Shown in pieces: positions 11,954 through 21,581 of a stretch of DNA of 64,000 bases. The stretch covers positions 62,001-126,000 of the forward strand of contig CAJNOJ010000273.1 in NCBI GenBank assembly GCA_905250025.1, in the 5' to 3' direction. The position numbers were made by a program, and so were the translations under genes. This DNA comes from Adineta ricciae (Eukaryota; Rotifera; Eurotatoria; Adinetida; Adinetidae). Positions within the stretch are counted from its first letter, which is position 1, and every line of letters begins with the position of its first letter. The notes beneath the pieces are model-generated. The model was not told the origin of the DNA. It was given only the letters and a program-made list of their open reading frames with translations, and made no database searches.

Positions 11954-12943
11954 ATGAAGCCATTACGAATCCTCGTCATCTTATCCCGAAAAAGTAAAAA
12001 ATTTTACTTGAAACTCACATTGGCAATTACACTTATATACATGATTTTCGACAAATATTACTGTCCATTTCTCGATGCAATCACAACTAAATCAATTCCT
12101 GATCTGAATGAACTCAAAATTTATAAATACGATACTTTTCGTTCTTCAACGTCCAACAGAGATCTAATCGTAATAATGACTCCAAAATTTTCTTCATATC
12201 TTATTCCACGATTGGAACAACTTGATATTCGTTTAGCGGATAATTTCGCTACACCATTACTTATCATGCACAATCATCATTTACATGAAAATGACTTGAT
12301 TTGCATCAATAAGACAATTAAACGTGAAGTGATGTTTCTTGACATTAGCATTGCCTTCAATTTATTTCCATCGAATTTCGATTCGTGCCGAACGAGATCA
12401 TCGTGGTGGCGTCGAGGCAAATGGAACTATCAACTCATGATACGCTTTTGGTTTAAAATCCTTTTTGAATTACCTCTATTTAAACACTACGAGTACATTA
12501 TGCGTCTAGACGATGATTCGCAAATTCTCGGTCCATGGATCAATGTATTTCATGAAATGCGTACTAAAAAAGCAGTCTATTTTGCCAATGATCAAGATGT
12601 TGATCTGGAAAAGTCATTACCGGGACTAATGAAACTACAATATACGGCATTCAAATATATTATACTGAACAATATTACAGTAAAACAACCGGAAATGATA
12701 CGTGATGGATTTGGTGAAGATTACATTCGAAACTATTTCAATAATTTTGAAGTGATGAGAATGGAATTTTTTCGAAGGCCAAATGTTCGTCAATGGATCG
12801 ATGAAGTCGATCACACTCATGGCATCTTGAAATACCGATGGGGAGATGCAACATTACGATACATTACATTAGCCATATTTGCGACATCAAATGAAGTTTT
12901 ACATCGACAAGATTACAATCTTTCCTATTGCCATAAATGCTAG
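11954..12943 (+). CDS. GT15 (KRE2/MNT1)-like alpha-mannosyltransferase, copy 2
   Basis: Intronless, 329 residues from the ATG at 11954. An in-frame ATG at 11942 would add four residues, but copy 1 starts at the equivalent of 11954. The signal anchor, the MRLDDD motif and the RWGDA motif are all kept. About 20 substitutions separate it from copy 1, spread over the protein and denser in the N-terminal half, while residues of about 150-230 are almost unchanged. The frame is intact, so both copies look functional or recently functional. Its 5' flank differs from copy 1 by the transposon ending 63 bases upstream of the ATG, which could change its expression (inference). Confidence 0.8.
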   Translation: MKPLRILVILSRKSKKFYLKLTLAITLIYMIFDKYYCPFLDAITTKSIPDLNELKIYKYDTFRSSTSNRDLIVIMTPKFSSYLIPRLEQLDIRLADNFATPLLIMHNHHLHENDLICINKTIKREVMFLDISIAFNLFPSNFDSCRTRSSWWRRGKWNYQLMIRFWFKILFELPLFKHYEYIMRLDDDSQILGPWINVFHEMRTKKAVYFANDQDVDLEKSLPGLMKLQYTAFKYIILNNITVKQPEMIRDGFGEDYIRNYFNNFEVMRMEFFRRPNVRQWIDEVDHTHGILKYRWGDATLRYITLAIFATSNEVLHRQDYNLSYCHKC

Positions 12944-13839
12944 ATCAGTCTATTCTTTTCGTCAAGTATAATTATTTGTATATGTGGTCTGTCCATTAGT
13001 TCATTTCAAGGATATTTCTTACAAAATATGTATTATAAGCAACAGCTGATGCGCATGTTATGTCTTTTGAAAAACAAGTGAAAGCGATCGAATTATTTCC
13101 ATAAACGAAACGATTGATTTGCAATATACATTATATATCGAGTAAGGAGAAGATTTTTTTATTGTGACACTCATCTTTTTTTCCCTTCTGTTAATAGAAA
13201 AATTTACCGATGTTAAATATCTTAAGATAAATAACACAAGTTTCAATGTGAAATTTAAACATGTGTTAAAATAACCTTTAAAGGATAGAAGTTTGACATA
13301 TAGTGTTATGAAATTGAGTCGTTTTTCTTTTAATAATGATATTCATCATAAATGTGAGAGAATCAAAAGAAAGAAAAGAGAGAAAGGGAGAGAGAACACT
13401 TCTTCTTTTTGATTTAGTTACTCACTCACTTGAACCCGAAACAATTGCCAATGCTAAAAGTTATACACTTGAAATATACTGAATAGAAAGAGGATGATTA
13501 CCTATTTAAGAAGTCTAAATATTGAATATCAACAATTTTCACTTCGCCTTCATATATACACATAGATGCGTATACGTATATTCCATATGATGTAATCATT
13601 TAATAGACTAAGTAAAGATGAAGAATTGAAAGATTGTTATAGTCAAGTCGCTTCCATACGTTTTTTTACCTTCCCTCTCGTCACGTTTTTCATTATATAT
13701 ATACATACGCACCTTTTTCTTTCCTTAGTTGTGTCTCTTACCATTGTCAGTCTATGTATACGTGTGTGTAGTACTAGAAATAATACAGTCTACTCTCTAC
13801 TGACAGTGTCGATTGATTATTTCAAACACAATAGAACTA
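12944..13839. other. Spacer; end of the repeat at about 13095
   Basis: Unique AT-rich DNA after about 13095 with a purine-rich (GAGA)-like stretch near 13365-13400. No gene recognised. Confidence 0.5.
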
Positions 13840-14675
13840 ATGGAATATCATCATCCGTCTATGATTATTTCTACAACACCTTCCAATACTCTCGGTGTGT
13901 AGAAATGAGATGGAATAGGATTTCTAATTTTCTATTTTTAGCTCATCCAGTACAAGATTGGAAAATAATGCAAGTTATTAATAATAAGATTCGAGACGAT
14001 GTCGTGAAGAAATTTGCTCGATTTACTAAACGTGTTAATGGCGAATTGATCAAAGGTAACAAAAAAAAATGAAATAGATAATCAATCTTTGCTCTGAAAT
14101 GGACGATGCATTTTTTTTTTCATTTTACGTTTAGTCATGTATGAATGGTACGAACGTGGTAGTGGCGATCGTCAACGGAGATTTGGTAAACATTATCGTC
14201 TTGAAATAAAGAAAGATACATTTGAACAATATAATGATCGTTTTCCACGTAAAACTGATTTCGGATAATCCATGGCAACATACAGAATTTCATTTTGTTT
14301 AGATTTACGTCGATATACGTTTGAACAGTTTTGTGAATTATTAGCACCGATTATAACAGGCCAATATAATGATCATCAATTGTATCAAACATTTGAGAAA
14401 TTAGATTCAAATAACGATAATTATTTGGATATTGAAGAATTAGAAAATCTGTTGACAATCATTGGTCGTTTAGAATCAATTTATGAAATAGAACGTATCA
14501 TTTTGCAATTAACAATGAGAGGAAAACTGGATTTTGAAGGTAAATGCTAAAATATGGATTTTAGTAGAATCGTACCTTGCTGAACTGTCTTTTTTTTAAT
14601 ATAGATTTCAAACGCTTTATTTCTAATGGTTTTGCTCGTGAACTCTTAATGCCACCATATGAAGACACGAATTAA
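13840..14675 (+). CDS. EF-hand calcium-binding protein
   Basis: Five exons (13840-13894, 13942-14055, 14135-14248, 14303-14539, 14605-14675) join in frame to about 196 residues. The start at 13840 opens a short exon that splices in frame; a later in-frame ATG at 13968 is the alternative. One clear EF-hand loop is visible, [12 protein letters not shown], with acidic or Asn residues at positions 1, 3, 5 and 9 and Glu at 12, flanked by helices ([13 protein letters not shown] before, [12 protein letters not shown] after). A second, degenerate half (GKLDFEDFKRFI) follows, as in calmodulin-like pairs. The N-terminal part is basic and helical without a domain I recognise. Likely a cytosolic calcium sensor; partner unknown. 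Confidence 0.75.
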
Positions 14676-14891
14676 ACCGCAAATCCGTTTCTATGACTCT
14701 TCCTTGTATTCTGTTGTTTTTATTTCTCCAGATTTTTATTGTTTGCACGTCATACACTGCTACTCTCGCTCCTCTTCCAACAGTCTCGGTGACAGCAACA
14801 TTTATGCGTGTCTATAGTCTTTTCCATATGTATTTACTTTTTATTTTAAAATCAAGTAAAAACCGAAAAGAAATGAAAAGAACTGTATGCG

Positions 14892-15638
14892 TTAGATAAG
14901 TGTACAAGTTGAATTCGCTTTAGGATATAATAATGATTCGTAATCTTGGTCACTTCGACTACATTCCAGAGATCGTCTTGATTGTCGCCAAGTTAATAAG
15001 TGTTCAGGTTTTACTCGCACTCTCCAACATCGATTGTCTCGATACACACCTTCGTCAGACCAAAATCGTGAGTGAAAATTAATTGCATGATTAGGATTGA
15101 TGCACCAAACGCATATATCCAATATTTGAAGAACATTTTGACGATTTTCGTGTCCGCGCAGAATCTCAAACCATTTAATCCATTTTCGACCATCAGCCCA
15201 AGAAGAGTCAGTATTGGTTATAACACCTAGTTTTAATTCACGTAATTGAGGACACTTAGATACGAGATTTGTTAGTGTAGAAAACGGAATATCAAGGAAT
15301 GATGTAACAATGATTGTATGGAGGTAAGTCATATTGATTTTATCAGAATTGTTTATCAACCGAAGAAATAGATCAACATCATTTAGTTGCACACTTTTCA
15401 ATTGTTGATGTTCGCTCAATGATGGTAGAATAAAATCAATGGTAAAGAGACTTTGTTGCAATGTTATACGATGTGTCAAATGGATATGGCATCGTTTTTT
15501 TGTTGAAAAACATTTGATAAGTGTTCGAAATCGTTCATTCAGTGGAAAAAATTCATAGTTCAAATCAATAAATGACATATACAGGAACAGCTCATGAACA
15601 AATAGTTCATTCGGAAGATCTTCTATCGTTGATACCAT
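14892..15638 (-). CDS. F-box-like protein
   Basis: Intronless, 248 residues. The N-terminus MVSTIEDLPNELFVHELFLY followed by a segment with DLNYEFFPLNERF is a degenerate F-box. The remainder has leucine-rich, repeat-like strands and ends Ser/Arg-rich. Proteins of this form are numerous in bdelloid genomes (recalled, not checked). F-box proteins tether substrates to SCF ubiquitin ligases; the target is unknown. It is followed on the same strand, across separate promoters, by other minus-strand genes. Confidence 0.7.
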   Translation of the reverse strand: MVSTIEDLPNELFVHELFLYMSFIDLNYEFFPLNERFRTLIKCFSTKKRCHIHLTHRITLQQSLFTIDFILPSLSEHQQLKSVQLNDVDLFLRLINNSDKINMTYLHTIIVTSFLDIPFSTLTNLVSKCPQLRELKLGVITNTDSSWADGRKWIKWFEILRGHENRQNVLQILDICVWCINPNHAINFHSRFWSDEGVYRDNRCWRVRVKPEHLLTWRQSRRSLECSRSDQDYESLLYPKANSTCTLI

Positions 15639-15797
15639 AGCTCAACAGTGTATTTAGACTGAAAAAATGCACGTCTTCACTGAAACAATATAGATAACAT
15701 GACACAGTCAAAGCTAATGACTCATATCTACAATAGGTGATGCTGATTCGTTTATTTTCTTTTAAATTTCAAAACTGTTAAAGAGTCCTGCAGAACA

Positions 15798-16674
15798 TTA
15801 GCGACAAACAAATGATTGAGTATTATCACCACACCAATTTCGATCATCACAATTGAATAAATTTGATATACAATACTTGTTTTTACAGCGATATAAATTA
15901 TCATTTCGTGAACATGTAGCCACAGCTAGTAATAGAAGAAATTCTTTGAGATATATTTAGAACGGACATCAACACTTACGAAAGTTAATTGCCACGTTTA
16001 TGACGAAACCACTTCCAACTTTGCCGTCAGCATTGGATGTGAATTGTATAATGGCTGTATTCGAATTTATTGTCTTGAGAAATGAAAAAGGATCATGAAA
16101 CGTCGTATTGAGTATCAATATGTACATTTTACAAAACAAATACATCGTTTCTTGTTTTACTCGATTTATTTGTGCATATGCTAGAGACTCTTGTTTTCCT
16201 CATTCGTTTGTCTGACGAAGTGTGCGAGCGAAATGAGATATGACTTACTCGAAAATAAGGTTTGGTTATTCCACATTGTTGTGATTGATTCTTGTTCAAG
16301 ATAGTTGTTGTATCTATTTTTCCATCATATATCTTTATTGTATCACCATCACATGAAATATCCATTTTATCAATAACAAGTATAATTCGTTGATTTTGCG
16401 TCGGTGCCTTTATTGTTAAAGAACAATTCAGATTTTGTTCATAATTTCCTGAACTTAAACTGAAAAATGTTCCCGGTAATTTATCGCCATTTAATGTTAT
16501 TGTTTTATTACAATTTTTATCCATATCTAGCACAAATTTATTGTTATCTGCTTTTAACATCTCCAATATTTTTTACTTACTAGGTGAACTATATATCGAA
16601 CCTGTTCCACGAGCCCATGATGCGAATGGTAACAATACGAGATTTATGAATACTGTTGCTTGGATTACAAACAT
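15798..16674 (-). CDS. Secreted CUB-LDL receptor class A protein
   Basis: Four exons on the minus strand (16674-16581, 16550-16249, 16073-15980, 15925-15798) give about 205 residues. Exon 1 encodes a signal peptide (MFVIQATVFINLVLLPFASW). The next two exons form a CUB-like domain: CNKTITLNG, LNCSLTIKAP, a Cys-Asp-Gly turn with IKIYDG, and the typical end AIIQFTSNADGKVGSGF. The last exon carries one LDL receptor class A-like module with six Cys and CDDRNWCGD as its calcium-binding part. CUB-LDLa proteins bind other extracellular proteins or act in uptake; the ligand is unknown. Oddity: the first intron must be only 30 bases (16551-16580) to keep frame. Confidence 0.75.
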
Positions 16675-16922
16675 TTTTTTCTGAATTTGGCGAATACTGT
16701 CGAGTGATTTCGACTTTTATATAGCTAAATTCGTTTTTTATTTGTATACTATGGAAGTAAGCTCCTTTATTCTCTTCTACGTGTGATTCATTATACTGTC
16801 GATAAAGAATAAATGAAAAATGTTGCCCTTTCAGTTATTACAATGTCACGAGAGAACATTGGCAGGTAAATAGCATCATCATGAATATTTTTTTGCACTG
16901 CGGTAACATAAGCTGGAAGCAA

Positions 16923-18467
16923 TTACAAGCCATGGTTGTGTCGAGTCATGTACCTACGTTTTACTTTCTTCGATCCATCAATCAAGAGTGAGCCAGAATG
17001 AATGTTGCCATCAGTTTTGTCTACACCATAATCGCTAAGATCGTACGTTGGTAGAGTTGGATCTTTGATGTTAAAAAGTATCGAAAGAATCTCTTGTAAA
17101 CGTTGTTTAACAGTCTTTTCGAAATTTAAATCACTAGTGCTCAAACCAATTGATAACGTCGATGTAAGAAAATGGAACTGTTCTCGTTCTGCTAAAGATT
17201 TTTTTGCTTTTTCCAACTGTTCATCCGTTGGATTAATTGCAAAGAGACGGTCGAAATTATCGTCACCTATATCCTTACGTAAATCATTGAAAAACCGTTC
17301 AGTAGCATCAATAGCTAATTTAGCTGCATCTAAACTGTAGAACAATGACAGTTATTCCTCCAAGATAGATCCGTTCACACACATACTGTAGATAGAAATG
17401 TGGAGAATAAACCGGCGTCATCGTATCTTTATTGATTCCACCAATCGCTTCTTGATGGGATGTTTTATCCATAACAGAACCATGGGAACATTTCACCACA
17501 CTGGTTGGTTTTATAACTGGCTCGTCTTTTCCATTAAATTGATTTGACATGTAACCACTTGTGAGTAGGCCTTGTTTATTAACATCATCTAAAATATTAT
17601 TTCGGCAATCATAATACTCCATGGGACATTTATGAAGGATGATTTTCTGCAGAAGATTCTTCAAAAAAATGAAATATTCTGATAAGGTAATGTACTTCTT
17701 GAGAGAAATTCTCTTACACACTGTGACTGAATCTTTTTACAGCCTGTACTAGTACACGTTGCTTGTTCAATTCCAGCTACTGGACCAATGTCTTCTTGTA
17801 GACCGAGACGATCATTAATAACTGTCTTTCCCATTTCTATCCAGTTTGAATGCGAATAAAAGTCTTGGAGAGTATGTAGATAACTTCCAATTCTTTCGCG
17901 AGCTTTTTCTAAGTTAATCGTCGGATTATTGGCATCATCGACAACTATACACAACAAACGTACTTATGTCAAGGTAAAAACATGCTTCTACTTTTCTTTC
18001 TCAATTGCATCAATCGATGATTGCTTTCTGCAAATGATTCACTATCAAAATGGGCAGCTGGTAGATTCTTCGTTGATGGACTTAAGTCAACTAAAGCATC
18101 CGTCATTTGAAATGTATCAACAATCCTTTTCAATGGATATGAATGTAATTTCACTTGTTCATTTGTCCAATCAGGATGAACGATTTGGTACAGCTGATCA
18201 ATTGTATGTTCACCTTGAAACTTATCTGTATTTTCACCTTTCTCATTTTGACTATCGAGAAAGAATCGAGTAAGACTTCGAATAAATCCCAACTGTGCTT
18301 GTTCTGTATGTGTTATGCCTGTATAAACTGGAATTTTACGAAACAAAACTACAAAATTATCTTTTACTTTCTCCGGCTTGTCCACCAAGTCGAACTGCTG
18401 GATGAGGTATGAATCCATGGACAAGAGAGATACACATACATATATAGAAACGATTAACTACAAACAT
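16923..18467 (-). CDS. Secreted Het-C-like protein (N-terminal part of VWA7 type)
   Basis: Five exons (18467-18368, 18327-17992, 17944-17718, 17646-17387, 17334-16923) in frame, about 444 residues. The start at 18467 gives a hydrophobic leader followed by [12 protein letters not shown]. Hallmarks shared with fungal Het-C and the front of animal VWA7 are [33 protein letters not shown] (about residues 165-185), KCSHG, GGINKDT and [19 protein letters not shown]7 continues with a von Willebrand A domain, but here the gene stops after a short charged tail, so it is a stand-alone Het-C module. Fungal Het-C takes part in heterokaryon incompatibility; what it does in animals is not established. The DFYSHSNW signature is typical of metal-dependent phospholipase-like folds (inference). 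Confidence 0.8.
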
Positions 18468-18954
18468 ATTTTATGTTGTTAGATTTTCTTGATGAATATA
18501 CTCTTTATATAATACTAGAAAAGGTAACGAGAATATTTTTTTCTTCCCAATCACTCGTGTACCACTTTGTATGTTATATTTGCATTTTATACATGATACA
18601 ATCCAATCTTTCGATCGTCTGATTCATGATAAATTACAAGCTCCGATGGATATTTGAAAATAATCGCCTTAAAATCAACAAATGATTGTATATTTCTAAG
18701 AACGAAAAGAGTTGTTTTACATTACCTGGATGATTAAAAGCAGTATTATTTTGCCAGAATAGCAACCGTTTATGCTCGATTATGTATTCAGAACACTATG
18801 ACATACTGAAAACGATTGCATGCTCTAGTAACGAGACTAATCAACTTAATAAAGATTCGGTAGAGGCAAATGAATGTACTCAAAAGATAAAATCTATTCG
18901 TGAAAGTGAATCGAAACGTTCAAGAAAGATTTGCATTTTTATTGTACACCTATT
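18468..18954. other. Spacer between two minus-strand genes
   Basis: AT-rich; a 63-codon plus-strand frame at 18782 has no recognisable domain and is probably chance. Confidence 0.4.
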
Positions 18955-20706
18955 CTATTTTTTCATGCGATAAAGGTTTGGTTCGGTCAAATCATTTATA
19001 CGTTGAATCAGAAGTACCCAATCGTCAGAAAAGGTAGGTTGGTTTGGAATGCTCCAGAGTCCGGTTTTCGTCGGTGTCCATCCTTTGTCTATAATTGTAT
19101 AAGCTCCATTGCGTGGATTGAACCAACGTGACATGTATATGTCTGTTGGTGATAAGTTCGTCACTGTTCCATTATACACAGTTCCATTCAACTGCAAAGG
19201 TAAATAAGCAACTACTAAAGCACGATTATCTCCATCTGATTTCTGATATGGTCGTTGGGTATCAGTAGGAGCATTAGACCAAACAATACTATTGTTATCA
19301 GGACTTAAGGTCCACCAATCGATTGATGTCCAAAACTGCGCCATGAAGGACATTTGTTCGCCAACGGGAAAATCTATCGCCATATTCCAAGCTCGTGCAT
19401 CACTACCCGTACCACAATTAAAGTTTGAATCTTGTACTGTATAACAGCCCCACCATATCCCTTGTGCTCCATAAGTAAATCCAAATGTTCCGGCAATTTG
19501 TGATTGCCATGCACTTTGTCGAGTTTTCCACTTTGGTGTTATTGTTCCACCTCCATAGGGTGGTATGATATCTTCATAGTTTGCTTCATCTTCAAGAATC
19601 GGCTTTGCCGGAGTAGCATCATATTGTGCAAGCCAATAGTCAACCGAATTGACTCGATTGTGAGCCTGTTGTAGAGTGACAAAGCCGTACCATGATTGAT
19701 CATGATATGCGATTGGGTTCGTTGCAGCATTATGCATACTGTTGGCACGTTTATATGGATCAAGATCGAAGACATAAGCAGCAACACGTGCCCAACATGG
19801 GCCGCATGCTCCGGAGTATGCATCATTATATTCCTGAGCAGTTACCCAGACGGTTGGATAAGCACCGTACCGTGCCAGTATGTAACGTGCTAAACGTTTA
19901 TGATCAGATTCGACAGAAGCATTTTTCATACTTCGACCGATACCTTGAGCAATGGAGATAACCATGCCTTTCGATGCTAAATATTGTATGCGATAATCGA
20001 TATTTCGCCAAAAACCTATATTCAAATCAATGAAGAAGCCACCTTTTCCCCAAGCCGGTCCACCTTCATTCGATGGAGGATTGCCCTGTTCAGCATTATT
20101 TGCAAATGTTTCTCCTTTCCACACGGTAAAACCTTGTTCACATCGACGATCAACTAAACCTTTAAACATAGAACTGAATCGTGCATCATTTGACTGATTA
20201 TACCGTTCTGCAATATTAAAACCTGACCAATGTGTGTCTCCTAGCCAATAGAAAGGTTTGTCGTCAGCATACGTTAGATATCGATTGTTTGCACTGGGTT
20301 TTATAAATCCATGTGTATAGATAGGTAATGATCCTGTATACGAATGACATAGAATAAAACCAGTCTGGTTATTGAGACCAACATCAGTAGCGTGTGTTTG
20401 ATAACGCCAAAGACCAATTACTGTTGGCGCGAAACGAATTTTCCATATTTGTCCACCATCCCAAAATCCAGACATCGTCATTGTCTCTCCAGTTGGTGAT
20501 ATGAAACTTGCATTGAAATCGTCAACATCAATATAAGGATTTGAATAATTATATTGTGCGGTCAATTGGATTTCTATCGGATTCCAACATTGTGCGGTGA
20601 AGTTTAATGCTTTCGTTGTTTTAGAAAGAAATAGAGCATTTAAAACAACATATTGCAAGAACAAAAGATGATACATATTAAGTACTTGAATAGGTTTTGT
20701 TCTCAC
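18955..20706 (-). CDS. Secreted DUF5060/DUF4038 glycoside hydrolase-like protein
   Basis: Intronless, 583 residues. Translation may begin at the second Met (20676), which sits directly before a hydrophobic signal peptide. Order of parts: an N-terminal beta domain of DUF5060 type (NPYIDVDDFNASFISPTGET, then GLWRYQTH), a central (beta/alpha)8-like DUF4038 domain (RYLTYADDKPFYWLGDTHWS, GKGGFFIDLN, GMVISIAQGIGR, PTVWVTAQEYN), and a C-terminal beta domain (WFNPRNGAYTIID) like the putative collagen-binding domain of such enzymes. Bacterial relatives include apiosidase-like hydrolases acting on plant cell-wall side chains. Many N-glycosylation sequons suggest secretion in a eukaryote. No introns plus mostly bacterial and fungal relatives point to horizontal acquisition (inference); the substrate is unproven. 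Confidence 0.85.
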   Translation of the reverse strand: MRTKPIQVLNMYHLLFLQYVVLNALFLSKTTKALNFTAQCWNPIEIQLTAQYNYSNPYIDVDDFNASFISPTGETMTMSGFWDGGQIWKIRFAPTVIGLWRYQTHATDVGLNNQTGFILCHSYTGSLPIYTHGFIKPSANNRYLTYADDKPFYWLGDTHWSGFNIAERYNQSNDARFSSMFKGLVDRRCEQGFTVWKGETFANNAEQGNPPSNEGGPAWGKGGFFIDLNIGFWRNIDYRIQYLASKGMVISIAQGIGRSMKNASVESDHKRLARYILARYGAYPTVWVTAQEYNDAYSGACGPCWARVAAYVFDLDPYKRANSMHNAATNPIAYHDQSWYGFVTLQQAHNRVNSVDYWLAQYDATPAKPILEDEANYEDIIPPYGGGTITPKWKTRQSAWQSQIAGTFGFTYGAQGIWWGCYTVQDSNFNCGTGSDARAWNMAIDFPVGEQMSFMAQFWTSIDWWTLSPDNNSIVWSNAPTDTQRPYQKSDGDNRALVVAYLPLQLNGTVYNGTVTNLSPTDIYMSRWFNPRNGAYTIIDKGWTPTKTGLWSIPNQPTFSDDWVLLIQRINDLTEPNLYRMKK

Positions 20707-21581
20707 AGAGCTATGTGCACTCTAGCAACAATGATAAAAAAAACATGATATTATTTTTGTTTTCATCGCAGGATCGAGAGGTGTGCTTTTGATAAGAGAC
20801 GCAACTAGACGCTATGCATTATTCTTCAACAGATATGTTTTTCGTTTACTTTTTATGATACATTGATTGAAATAAACATGTGAGAAAAATGTGATCAAGT
20901 TGAATTTTGTCTAATTTTGGATTTGTATTTCATACCTTAAATTTTGTGATGATGTTATTTAGTAGAAAGCTTGTGTAAGAACACAAATCTATTTTCTGTC
21001 CATGCTAGTGCATAGCAACCTAGTATTATTATTGTTGTTGTTGTTGCTGTTATTGTCTGATGAGAAGGAATTTTTTTATTTTATTTCTTCAAGTATGCAC
21101 TTTTTTTCCTTTGCTCATGTCAAACTATTTGGCATCCAGTCAAATAGTAAAAAATACATTCTGTCCGAATTCAATCCGTAAAGGTGGAGAAGGGTGATGG
21201 AATGTTTTGTACATTAATACATGAGTCATGACGAAAAGTAACAAACCGTTGCTATATGCCGGTCATGATGTGAAACGACATGTCTTAGTCAAATATCGAT
21301 TTTCTTTGTAATAATGGTATAAAAGCGTACGTGCAATCATACTTAAGCTTATATTTTTTCCTCACTCGATGCTGAATTCCTTTCGACAGGTGGATTATAC
21401 ACGTGTTCTTCTCGACACTAGTCCTTTCAGATTAACAGATCGATTTATACTTAAAATCTTCCTGTTTGGAATCTTCGTATAAGTTCAAATCTTGATCGCA
21501 TGTTGTTTTGCACATTTTAGAACTTTGATCAGTGGATCGTCAAATGAACAGCTGATTACAGTGCTTCTGAGCGAAAATATC
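20707..21581. other. Spacer between divergent genes
   Basis: Lies between the heads of the glycosidase (minus) and the TRPA channel (plus), so it should hold both promoters. Contains a (TTG)n run near 21031-21045 and a small 8-bp hairpin at 21124-21148. No gene seen. Confidence 0.5.

Larger units (their letters stand above)
8682..13095. repeat. Second copy of the direct repeat, carrying a transposon insertion
   Basis: Homologous to 4837-8680. It lacks the SKI 5' end and carries an extra 0.65 kb inverted-repeat element at 11236-11890. After 13095 the sequence continues as unique DNA. Confidence 0.9.

Noticed and set aside
18782..18973. 63-codon plus-strand frame between two minus-strand genes
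   Set aside because: Short, Lys/Ser/Glu-biased and without any domain or splice continuation.
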